Below, one piece after another: positions 24,801-31,753 of a DNA stretch of 64,000 bases (position 1 is the stretch's first letter; each line of letters starts with the position of its first letter). Position numbers and translations under genes: made by a program. The notes beneath the pieces are model-generated. The model was not told where the DNA came from. It made no database searches and saw only the letters and a list, made by a program, of their open reading frames with translations. Source of the stretch: Tridacna crocea (Eukaryota > Mollusca > Bivalvia > Cardiida > Cardiidae); contig OX031064.1 of assembly GCA_943736015.1 (NCBI GenBank), positions 35,949,361 through 36,013,360 of the forward strand, given 5' to 3'.

Positions 24801-27800
24801 AAAAATCGAAGCTCCCGCTGCGCCATTTCATTGGATGTGATCAAAACCCATGTGTCCAATCAAACCATCCGTAACAAGGAATCTTTCACAAAACAGAAAA
24901 CAATAATGGCGGCACCCATCAAAAAAACGGAAGTTGTCACGTTTGTGACAAAAATTTGCCAAAAAAGAGTAGACGATTGATATTAAATGAGTTTTTTATA
25001 GTTTACGATCAATTATGTGAAATATTAGGACGGTTTCCACACCCAAAAGATTGCGAATCATCGTATGTCTGTTCATCTTGTTTTTAATGTGATGAATACA
25101 AAAGCAAAGTCATATTTGATGCATAGCCTAACAAATTTTATTACGAGCATTTTGATCAGTCAGAAATAACATCAGCAAAGGTTACGCAACTTGCGATTTT
25201 CGATAGGTGGCACAGCGGGAGTTTCGATTTTTAAAGAGGCCAGAAGCCTAGGGTATGTAACGAACAAAGTGGAGTTAGTATCCTTGGGTTGTGAAGATGC
25301 ATCAAATTGGGCAAAAAGTGTGTATGCATATTTCTTTTTAACATCTTCTCACAATCCATTTCTACCCTCTGGCACACTAATCCCTTTTCATACTGTCTTT
25401 AGCCTGCATTGCAGCTAACTTATTTTTCATAGACTTACATTCATAATATCACTATCATTATTGAATCATTTATGTTTGTCTCTGATCTATGTACAAGACC
25501 ACTGTTTCACCATTAGATATATGTATATCAACTCACTACCAAACAACAATATTTTAGGTTTGTCCAAATCGAAAGAATTTGGAGACGGCAAAATTTGAAA
25601 TTTGTTTTGTGAAGGGTAGAAAACATTGTGGGAAAAGGAGAAAATGCTGGTTACCAGCATTTTCTCAGGGGCGTCAAAAGTAGGGATTGTGTGGTAATGG
25701 GTTATAAGATTGAACTCAGTCCTGAACTAACTTTGTTTCAATTTGTAAACCCCAGTACACCCCAAGCTGACAGATCTATATCCCCTAACTCTAGCAGAGG
25801 TAAACTGGTCCATGGATATTCAGAAAATTTGCATTTTGTCCTTTTCCCACAATGTTTTCTACCCTATCACTAAACAATTGCACTGTTTGAGCCGTATTGA
25901 AACTGTTGTCTGCAAATGCTTTGAATTTGGACAGGGCTAAAATTTTATCGTCTGGTTAAAAGTTAACCCTTTTCCAAACAACAAATTTTGGACCCTTCTA
26001 AACCGAAAGAGTTTGCAGACGACAATTTAAGATTTGGAGAAAAATTGCTGAAAGTTCTCAAAAAGGGTAGAAAACACTGTGGGAAGAAGGAGAAATTGCT
26101 CGTTACGAGCAATTTCTCCTTTTCCCACAGTGTTTTCAGAAGATTTCTACTGCAGACATGTAAAAACCAGGGCTTATTTGGGAAAGGATTAAATTATCTA
26201 GCACATGGGCTTAGTTATTGACAAGCATCAACATCTATAGTATGAACAGGACCTGAGTTTGAAGACATTACATGAATTAATATGAATTGATAGAGGTAAT
26301 GTATATAGAGAGAGATAACATGAATGCTAAAAGGTGAAGTTGATATTTCAAAAATAATTGTTTAGTATGTTAGAGTGACACTTTTCATACAGAAAATATC
26401 ATAAAAGCGAAAAGTATTGCAATCCGCGCAGTCTGACCAGTGTCGACACTTTTCACAGTTCTAACATGGTCCCTTTTCATGTGATGGGTCACAAATGTAA
26501 AAAAATATGCCTGTAAAAAAATAAAATATAGGGCTTGGTGTTAGTATAAAACTTGTAAGAAGTAATACCTTCACAGTTTTGTCAACAGATCCAGATATTA
26601 TGCATGAATCGTGAAAATCTACAGTCAGTGTATCTGTCCTGTGTACATCAGGAAACTTCACAATTTTTCTTCCAGTCTGACAATCAAACACATGTAAACT
26701 GCCATCTCTAAAAGGTAATAATGGTAGAACTTTAAAGGCAACCACATGTATTTAGATTTTCATAAACTCACCAAACTGTAAAAATGAATCAACATTAAAT
26801 TGAGCATGGCAATAACATGATGTTCCCACAATGTATTCTACTGTTCTACAGTCAAGTTTGAATATCGGAGTCACATCTACATTGTAACCTGCATTTTCTC
26901 CTTTTACCACAATTTTCTATACCCTTCCAAAACCTAATTCAAATTTTTCAGTTACATTTAATAATGTCATCTGCAAATGCTTTATATTCCAACCATTCTA
27001 TAATTTTGTTGTTTGGTAAAGAGTTTTAACCTGTGAATTACGTAAAAAAAAACCTTTAACTCTTTACCAAAAAGCAAAATTCTGGACAAGTCTAAATTGA
27101 AAGCATATGCAGACGACAAACTTTAAAGTGACTGAAAAATTAAAATTTGTTTTGGGAAGGGTAGAAAACATTTGAGGAAAAGGAGAAAATGCTGGTTACC
27201 AGCATTTTCTCCTTTTCCCTCAATGTTTTCAGAAGGCTTCTTTCTCAAGGTCATTAAAAGTTGGGTTTGTGTGGTAAAGACTTAAAGACAAAAGTAAAAA
27301 CCCATATTTTGCTATTTCAAAGATACTTTTGGGGAAAAAAAGATCTCCTTACGGAACAGTATAGATCCAATATCAGACTTCAAAGAACATGCAGTCTAAC
27401 TTCGGTCTGAACAGTCTGCAAAAGGTCCTAGAGTAACACTTATCAGGCTAACGGTTAACAGAGGGTTGCTTGCTTAACCCTCCAATAGACAACAAAATTT
27501 TAGCCTTGTCCAAATTGACAGCATTTGCAGACGACAATTTCAGTGTGGCTCAAATGGTGCAATCTTTCTTTGACAGAGTAGAAAACATTGCTGGAAAAGG
27601 AGAAAATGCTGGTTACCAGCATTTTCTCCTTTTCCCACAATGTTTTCAAAAGCCCTCTTTTCCAGAGGGGTTAAAAGTTGGCTTTGTGCAGTAAAGGGTT
27701 AACCCTTTAATGACAAAACAAAATTTCAGAACCCATCCAAACTCTTTTCAAGGCATCTGCTGATACAAATTTAAAGTAGCTCATAACAATAATTCATCTC

Positions 27801-30800
27801 CTTCAAACGGTAGAAAACAATGTGGAAAAGGAGCAAAAGCTGGTATTCAGCCTTTTCTCCTTTTTCACATGTTTTCAAAAGCTTTTCTCTCATGGGTTGT
27901 TAAAACCTTGATACCATGTAATAAGGAGTTAAAGAGAGGGCCTCAAAGACACGAATAATGGTTTTAAAGTTTTGTACCTGCATCCGCTGACTAGTATATC
28001 ATCTTTTACAACAAATCTGCTGACATCTGGCATTGTTGTGTATGTAATCTTGACCCCTGGCTTCTGCTGAAGCATACATAGTCGACCTGGGACTTCCTCA
28101 ATTGAACCGTTTGATCTGACTTTGTAACACTTCACAGTGTTCTGGGTAGAAATCCACAGAGTCTGATCCAAATACTGCATCCATGGTAACTGTCTATAGA
28201 GTTCAATTTGAAAAAAAAAAATCTAGAAATCAAAATAACATACACCATGCTCTGGTTAGAGCAGATTTAACCCTTTACCAAACAATTCCTGGTTTTTATG
28301 ACCCTGATATAGAAGCATTATGAAAACACATGGATTTTGCGGATCAGCAAGTTCTCAAATTTGATTGGTTCACGATATAATTATGATTGATAAAACCTCG
28401 ATATGAAAGTCATCAGGATAAACCATTGACATTGACCACGAAATATATACACTTGTCACCTACCTATCTGCTTCAAATGTTTAACTTTATCACATTAGCT
28501 CAGCAGGTAGAGCGTAGGACTCGTGAACACAATGTTTCGGGTCACTACAGGTTGTGGGTTCAAATCCCCGGCTGGCTAACTAAAATTACTAATAGTCTTT
28601 CGGATGAGACATTAAACCAAGGTCCTGTGTGACGGTACTATATGCCAAGCATGTTAAAGAACCAGGCGAAGCTCTCAGTAGTTTCGAACCCATAACAACT
28701 AACCGTCTTCTGGGGGCTCAGCTCAGATGGGCAACCGGTAGCAGAGATAAATAAACGGAAATAACCAACCAACTTCATCACACCCTTTTCACCCTTATAT
28801 CAAAATGTTAGCAATTCAGGGTTTTAGAACTGTCTGTCGGGGTGATCAAGTTATTTGTCCTAAATTGGGAGACGTTCGATCAATTGGGAGAGTTGGGAAG
28901 TATGTAATATGCACTGTCTTTGAAAGAGATTTAACTCTTTACCACACAATCACGACTTTTAACACCCATGTATAACAAAGCTTTTTGAAAACATTGTTGG
29001 AAAAGGAAAAAATGCTGGTAACCAGCATTTTCTCCTTTCCCAACAATGTTTTCTGCCCTTCCAAATACAAAATTCAGCTTTTCAGTCACATTTATTTTGT
29101 TGTCTGCAAACGCTTTCAATTTGGACAAGTCCAAAATTTTGTCCCTTAGTAAGGGGTTAAACATTGTGGGAACAGAAGAAAATGCCTGTTTTCTGTGTTT
29201 CCTCCTTTTTCACAATTTTTTCAAAGGTCATTTTCCCTGAGAAATGAACTAAACATGGGATTATTTAATAAAGATTATTTTGTGAGACTTTACCGAGGGT
29301 TATGACGTAGAAGGATCCTTTCTCTGTAAAACTTCTTCACCCAATTCAGGGATATTCTACATTGTTCTTTGAGTTTGATTTTTCTAGGTCTGCAATAAAT
29401 CAATAACTTCAGATAAAATCTTTGTTAAAAATTGACCCAAGCATCACAAATGATTTATCCATCAGAAATTGCGTGAATATCATCTACACCTGAAAATCTA
29501 AGTATCTTTTACCAAACAATCCCTGGTTTGTATGACCCTGAGATACAAGCCTTTTGAAAACATTGTGGGAAAAGGAGAAAATGCTGGTGACCAGCATTTT
29601 CTCCTTTTCTCAGAAGGTTGTCTACCCTGTTGGAAACAGATTTCAGTTTTAGAAAATTTAGAGTTATGTTTATTTTGTTGTCTGCAAGTGCTTGGAATCT
29701 GGACCAGTCTTAAATTTTGTCATTTGGTAAAGAGTTAAGATGTATTTAGCTCTTTACCAAACGACAAATTAAAGCACTTGCAGATGACAAAATAAGCAAA
29801 GCTCAAAAATTGATTATTTGTTCCCAGCCAGGTAGAAAACAATGTGGAAAAAGGAGAAAATCCTGGTTACCAGGATTTTCTCCTTTTCCTTCATCGTTTT
29901 CAAAAGGCTTCTTTCTAAGGGTCATTAAAAGTCGGGATTGTGTGGTAATGAGTAATTTTCTTGATTGAATTTATTAAAAAAAAAAAAAAAAAAAAGATAA
30001 ATAAACCAGAAATGGTAACTTTTGCATGCATGCACCTTCTCTTACCTTACAAAAAACAAATTATTGTTTTTCAAGATTTTTTTTTTTCAAGTCAAACAAA
30101 GATTGTTCGGGTCAGAGTCAAGTGTACACGTTCATAATCATAAATGTCCTGGCTACAGTTCCACAAGTCTTTCTTCCGTAAAGTTCAGAAAGAAAAAATA
30201 CCGAAAATTCGTGTAATTCAACCCCCCTAAAAGGACAATAATCTTGCATCATTTTTTTGGCCCAAGAACAGTAACATAATTAGAGTTACCTCCTGTGTTG
30301 GTTCATGCTACATTATTATCTATAAAAAGGTTATCTCTTTACTCCATAGATACTCATTTCAACGCATTGCTTGTAAGAGCCCTTGGAAAACATTGCGACA
30401 AGAGGTGAAATTGCTCGTAACGAGCAATTTCACCTTTTGTCACAATGTTTTCTATTCTATTTAAAGGTGTCATATACACATAAGAAACGACTTCATCCTT
30501 GCTGTTATTTAGGGTCAATTAGAGATACCATAGAAATGTCTTATGGGTTAAAGGGTTATTTAGCATGAAAGAAAAAAGTCTGGGGAACTGTCTCCAAATG
30601 TGTCAGGGAAACTATCCACAAATCTACATTATCAGTGAACTGTCTTCAAATCTATCAGGGAACCGCCTCTTAAAGTTGTGTTGAGGGGTCTTGATACCCG
30701 CTCAGCCCCTATTCAGTATACAAGTAGTTGATTCTCATTACTTCGTGAATACTCATATATTTGTGAATCTCTGTTTGCTATCAGTATATTTTGCTCAATG

Positions 30801-31606
30801 CTTGTTTTTTGCTGCTATAAAACCTTTTACAGTGGTAAACATTCCCAAGAAGCTCTCTTAGCCAAAAAAATGGATCAAATACAGAACTGAAACAACAAAG
30901 GGCTCATTTTATTGAAAACCATCATTTCCCCCAAATAACTCATCAGTTGTTTTAACATCACAATATTTATTTACACTTTGTGCCCATAATTTTCAAAGTA
31001 TGATACAGAAAATTATGTATCTGTGATAAGTTTACAGACTGTGACCTTTAGGAATACCCCCTTAAATGACGTCATTTTTTACTACATTTGGAATGACTCT
31101 GTATTTTTCTAAAATGATTCACGAATGTATGGGAAACTGTCTGGTCAATTTCTGGCAGTGATCATATGTAGCCTTGTAGGGTGATTTCACCATGGCAAAT
31201 GAGTTATTAAGCATATTTTCCCTTCTCCAAAAATGATTTCTGACTCTCTCTATGTCTATTAATATGCCTGAATTAAATCATTGCTTTGTTTGTCTCTTTG
31301 AAAGAATGAAAATATCAGTAAGGCTAGCGAATGTTTCAGAAAAGGGCATATCCTTCGAAACGGAGTTAAGTCTTACAGTTTTGAGGTCTCCGTTGAGTGA
31401 AATAGAGTGAATCTTCTACAATGCCTCAACCAGACAGTATCAGATTGCAGGAGTCTGTTGAATCGTCTACACACTCGGCATAATCTCCCTAACGTCTTCA
31501 CGTCACATTTGGAAAATATGGCGTATAGAACGTCGTCAAGCAGGTGACCTATCGACAGAGCTTGTCCAGGTTGGCTGAACGTTTCGCCCGCTCCTTGATG
31601 CATCAT
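15772..31606 (-). CDS. FBXW4: FBXW4, F-box and WD40 repeat protein 4 (whole spliced gene, 9 coding exons)
   Basis: Nine minus-strand exons join in frame: 31606-31377, 29389-29294, 28193-27978, 26707-26569, 23653-23553, 21672-21607, 20783-20646, 16990-16855 and 15891-15772. Together they are 1242 nt, 413 residues plus stop; human FBXW4 has 412. Every junction has an AG acceptor and GT donor with matching phase (2,2,2,0,2,2,2,0). An F-box lies at about residues 17-62 and WD40 blades follow to the C-terminus. Passages alignable by eye with the human protein as I recall it include IWSVGMAPQG, LLSCGYDSYLRMWDVR, VVEWEEPFDTTLYCIQ and YGMVRLWDKR. Known family role: FBXW4 (dactylin) binds SKP1 through the F-box and recruits substrates to the SCF (SKP1-CUL1-RBX1) ubiquitin ligase; its substrates are poorly defined. 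I see no frameshift or stop, so the gene looks functional. Introns of 0.8-3.7 kb are packed with TTAA MITEs and other repeats. Confidence 0.95.
16011..16103 (-). mobile_element. TTAA MITE family A, left-half fragment (FBXW4 intron 8 side)
   Basis: TTTAACCCTTTCCGAAACAA to GCTGGCAACCAG, broken at the palindrome centre. Confidence 0.7.
16475..16703 (+). mobile_element. TTAA MITE family A, full copy
   Basis: 229 bp with TTAA at both ends; FBXW4 intron 8. Confidence 0.9.
16855..16990 (-). CDS. FBXW4: FBXW4 exon 8 (WD repeat)
   Basis: A 136-nt exon with acceptor TTTTTCAG and donor GTACAT. It encodes VVEWEEPFDTTLYCIQSD, VSMVTGTARYGMVRLWDKR and SSSPIQ, matching human VMEWEEPHDSTLYCLQTD...YYGVVRLWDRR. 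Ends in phase 0. Confidence 0.95.
17008..17191 (-). mobile_element. TTAA MITE family A, diverged copy
   Basis: ATTTAACGCTTATCTACACA start, GGGAAAGAGTTAAT end, mismatched core; FBXW4 intron 7. Confidence 0.6.
17240..17286. repeat. AGATCAGACTGCACAG hairpin (family C core)
   Basis: ATCAAGATCAGACTGCACAG faces CATGCAGTCTGATCTTGGAT. Confidence 0.7.
17412..20010. mobile_element. HINE/helentron-like element with ~156-bp core repeats, interrupted
   Basis: Ends are short inverted (TATCCCCCGCCG at 17414 and CGGCGGGGGATA near 19994). Core repeats marked by ATGAAGCCCCCTTTTTTCAT recur at about 17992, 18148, 18304 and 18462. An ACGG/ACAG tetranucleotide tract lies at 19909-19970. Bases 18497-19621 are a second element inserted into it. 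This is the layout of mollusc 'pearl' elements (known family). Confidence 0.6.
18497..19621 (-). mobile_element. HINE/pearl-type element with six ~155-bp monomers, nested
   Basis: On the minus strand the 3' end has the hairpin AGGCCCTTCAGGGCCT just inside CTAGT and the subterminal CCAGTAGAGC. The opposite end carries AGCTCTACTGGC. Monomers start (AAATGGCTAC) at 18613, 18768, 18929, 19083, 19238 and 19393. An ACGG run sits at 19540-19566. It has no protein-coding frame. Confidence 0.7.
20278..20509 (-). mobile_element. TTAA MITE family A, full copy
   Basis: About 232 bp in FBXW4 intron 7; the left end is TGAA, the right end TTAA. Confidence 0.87.
20646..20783 (-). CDS. FBXW4: FBXW4 exon 7 (WD repeat)
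   Basis: A 138-nt exon with acceptor TATTTTCAG and donor GTATGT. It encodes GQLISYLGSYRYGAGILDMR, YENEHTLLSCGYDSYLRMWD and VRSGR. The human equivalent is GQLMTHLGS...GAGVLDVMYE...LLSCGYDTYVRYWDLR. This is the most conserved segment of the gene. Confidence 0.96.
20784..21606. other. FBXW4 intron 6, no repeat recognised
   Basis: 823 bp of AT-rich sequence with ACCGAAATA(C/G) repeated a few times near 20850-21075 and a weak MITE-like piece near 21480; nothing else identifiable. Confidence 0.6.
21607..21672 (-). CDS. FBXW4: FBXW4 exon 6 (short)
   Basis: A 66-nt exon with acceptor TTTTACAG and donor GTGAGT. It encodes STFAVGTAGCNGEPPLSVWD then INR, matching human SFVTGTACCGHFSPLRIWDLN. It is too short to stand out as an open frame and was found by homology and splice phase (2/2). 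Confidence 0.93.
22557..22784 (+). mobile_element. TTAA MITE family A, full copy
   Basis: 228 bp in FBXW4 intron 5; right end TCAA. Confidence 0.85.
22860..23020 (-). mobile_element. TTAA MITE family A, diverged fragment
   Basis: ACAATGCTATCCTCACTTT left part and GTGGGAAAAGG core; the right end is lost. Confidence 0.6.
23258..23445 (-). mobile_element. tRNA-related SINE
   Basis: Minus strand: a head with TCCAGGGTTTGAGC (B-box-like), then GGCAAGACACTGCTGTGCC and AAATAAGTGAGCTGTAGC. It lies within FBXW4 intron 5. Confidence 0.5.
23553..23653 (-). CDS. FBXW4: FBXW4 exon 5 (WD repeat)
   Basis: A 101-nt exon with acceptor TTTCTGCAG and donor GTTAGT. It encodes ILSNAFCNNASNIVHTSI then DIGDRIWSVGMAPQGR, matching human CLHTIQTEDRVWSIAISP. 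Confidence 0.93.
23678..23890 (+). mobile_element. TTAA MITE family A, diverged copy next to FBXW4 exon 5
   Basis: TTAACTTTTTTGCCAAGCAA start about 22 bp upstream of the exon 5 acceptor; core GTAACCAGTACTTTCTCC. Confidence 0.6.
23885..23975 (-). mobile_element. TTAA MITE family A, left-half fragment
   Basis: CCTTTACCACTATTGATCGT to AGAAAATGCCAGTAAC, abutting the previous copy. Confidence 0.55.
24284..24505. mobile_element. Palindromic MITE, family E copy 1
   Basis: A near-perfect inverted repeat of 222 bp: CCAGGGTCTGTATTCACCAA reads back as TTGGTGAATACAGACCCTGG. The centre contains AACTTCTGATTGGCTAAACC and its complement. A second copy lies at 61217-61417. Confidence 0.8.
24590..24745 (+). 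repeat. 48-bp tandem repeat array, interrupted
   Basis: Four copies of a ~48-bp unit (GTGTGTATGCATATTTCTTT then AACATCAAACTGGGC). One more copy in the same orientation (25303-25345) lies beyond the inserted element. Confidence 0.85.
24748..25299. mobile_element. Mutator-like non-autonomous element with 9-bp target duplication
   Basis: Inverted ends begin CATCTTCACAA(g/c)CCAAGG and include CCTCTTTAAAAATCGAA and CTCCCGCTG; each spans about 75-90 bp. The flanking direct repeat CATCAAATT (24739-24747 and 25300-25308) is perfect. The element interrupts a 48-bp tandem array. Nine-base duplications and long inverted ends are typical of Mutator-like elements (known). The interior resembles a gene start (see 24906-25092). 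Confidence 0.7.
24906..25092 (+). pseudogene. Possible captured gene 5' fragment inside the Mutator-like element
   Basis: ATGGCGGC (a YY1-like context) opens a 24-codon frame starting MAAPIKKTEVVTFVTKIC and ending in TGA at 24980. In an overlapping frame, 24976-25092 reads LILNEFFIVYDQLCEILGRF then PHPKDCESSYVCSSCF before a stop. The spaced C...C..C pattern resembles N-terminal zinc-binding domains. The two frames do not join directly, so this is either a decayed fragment or chance. The parent gene is not recognised. Confidence 0.3.
25303..25345 (+). repeat. Distal copy of the 48-bp unit
   Basis: Reads CAAATTGGGCAAAAAGTGTG onward. It continues the array that starts at 24590, showing that the array pre-dates the insertion. 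Confidence 0.8.
25529..25704 (+). mobile_element. TTAA MITE family A, copy with a shortened right arm
   Basis: The palindrome runs directly from CAGCATTTTCTC into AGGGGCGTCAAAAG, so the second CCTTTTCCCACAATG arm is deleted. Confidence 0.8.
25835..25966 (-). mobile_element. TTAA MITE family A, right-half fragment
   Basis: Starts CCTTTTCCCACAATGTTTTC and ends at TTAA 25963-25966, shared with a family B copy. Confidence 0.75.
25963..26192 (+). mobile_element. TTAA MITE family B, full copy
   Basis: 230 bp, same plan as family A but with CCCTTTTCCAAACAAC ends and core GGAGAAATTGCTCGTTACG facing its complement. Confidence 0.88.
26569..26707 (-). CDS. FBXW4: FBXW4 exon 4 (WD repeat)
   Basis: A 139-nt exon with a TTTTAG acceptor and GTATTA donor. 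It encodes RDGSLHVFDCQTGRKIVKF then TVDFHDSCIISGSVDKTVK, a WD40 blade matching human GGDGKIGIHKIHS...GIIVSGSRDRTAKVW. Ends in phase 0. Confidence 0.95.
26890..27029 (-). mobile_element. TTAA MITE family A, right-half fragment
   Basis: GCATTTTCTCCTTTTACCAC to TTGGTAAAGAGTTTTA; FBXW4 intron 4 side, ~180 bp upstream of exon 4. Confidence 0.7.
27056..27285 (+). mobile_element. TTAA MITE family A, full copy
   Basis: 230 bp; the core arms are GAGGAAAAGGAG and CTCCTTTTCCCTC, a compensatory-looking pair. FBXW4 intron 3. Confidence 0.88.
27474..27702 (+). mobile_element. TTAA MITE family A, full copy (chain)
   Basis: 229 bp; right TTAA 27699-27702 shared with the next copy. FBXW4 intron 3. Confidence 0.88.
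27699..27932 (+). mobile_element. TTAA MITE family A, diverged full copy (chain)
   Basis: 234 bp, TTAA at both ends; ends 45 bp from the FBXW4 exon 3 donor. Confidence 0.8.
27978..28193 (-). CDS. FBXW4: FBXW4 exon 3
   Basis: A 216-nt exon with acceptor CTATAG and donor GTACAA. It encodes QLPWMQYLDQTLWISTQN through FVVKDDILVSGC, the first propeller blades (human QMPWMQLEDDSLYISQ...HIVSAGG). Two back-to-back MITEs end about 45 bp downstream of its donor, at 27932. Confidence 0.95.
28269..28335 (-). mobile_element. TTAA MITE family A, left fragment
   Basis: TTTAACCCTTTACCAAACAA to GAAAACACATGG, stopping before the core. Confidence 0.65.
28493..28765 (+). mobile_element. tRNA-derived SINE with conserved central domain
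   Basis: tRNA-like head: TTAGCTCAGCAGGTAGAGC (A box) and GGTTGTGGGTTCAAATCCCC (B box). The body contains GGATGAGACATTAAACCAAG then GGTCCTGTGTG and GTTAAAGAACC. This central block recurs in SINEs of many invertebrates (recalled; possibly the MetaSINE type). FBXW4 intron 2. Confidence 0.75.
28931..29160 (-). mobile_element. TTAA MITE family A, full copy
   Basis: 230 bp with TTAA at both ends; core TTGGAAAAGGAAAAAATGC. FBXW4 intron 2. Confidence 0.88.
29157..29275 (+). mobile_element. TTAA MITE family A, right-half fragment next to FBXW4 exon 2
   Basis: AACATTGTGGGAACAGAAG to GGGATTATTTAATAAAG, ending about 18 bp from the exon 2 donor. Confidence 0.6.
29294..29389 (-). CDS. FBXW4: FBXW4 exon 2
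   Basis: A 96-nt exon with acceptor TTTATTGCAG and donor GTAAAG. It encodes KLKEQCRISLNWVKKFYRER then ILLRHNPR, matching in position and pattern the human stretch KERVKVSQNWRLGRCREGILL. Phase 2 at both ends. A MITE fragment ends about 18 bp inside the following intron. Confidence 0.92.
29502..29738 (-). mobile_element. TTAA MITE family A, near-full copy
   Basis: CTTTTACCAAACAATCCC start, TTTGGTAAAGAGTTAA end; the left TTAA is lost. FBXW4 intron 1. Confidence 0.83.
29746..29955 (+). mobile_element. TTAA MITE family A, near-full copy
   Basis: TTAGCTCTTTACCAAACGAC start; part of the left arm is deleted; core AATCCTGGTTACCAGGATTT. Confidence 0.83.
30331..30559 (-). mobile_element. TTAA MITE family D, full copy
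   Basis: 229 bp with ends TTATCTCTTTACTCCATAG and GGGTTAAAGGGTTAT. Core GGTGAAATTGCTCGTAACG faces its complement. FBXW4 intron 1. Confidence 0.8.
31377..31606 (-). CDS. FBXW4: FBXW4 exon 1 (start codon, F-box)
   Basis: Encodes residues 1-76 plus two bases. It starts at ATG 31606 (the next codon is also Met) and contains the F-box core LLDDVLYAIFSKCDVKTLGR followed by CRVCRRFN and the Trp of VWLRHC. The donor is GTAAGA at 31376. The reading frame stops just past the donor (TAA), which supports the splice call. Confidence 0.93.
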
Positions 31607-31753
31607 TCGATTCTAAATAATCGCTTCTACAGCTAGTGATTGAAGCTAAAATCTGTAGACTACAGCCTTTTTTACTCATTGTAGGCGATAAAATACGAAA
31701 TTTCGAAATCAATCGTAATTTGATGAAATGTTGTCCGCCATATTGTTTTGGTT
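31607..31753 (-). promoter_or_regulatory. FBXW4: FBXW4 5' UTR and probable core promoter with a YY1-like site
   Basis: Between the start codon and the foldback element there are only about 147 bp. Read on the minus strand, 31747-31734 contains AATATGGCGG, close to the YY1 consensus that often sits at or just after animal transcription starts (known). This suggests a start site near 31.74 kb. No TATA box was seen. The transcription start is inferred. Confidence 0.45.

Noticed and set aside
28493-28570. Possible functional tRNA gene
   Set aside because: The A and B boxes are present but the cloverleaf arms do not pair well and a SINE body follows; the same holds at 34853 and 46220-46300.
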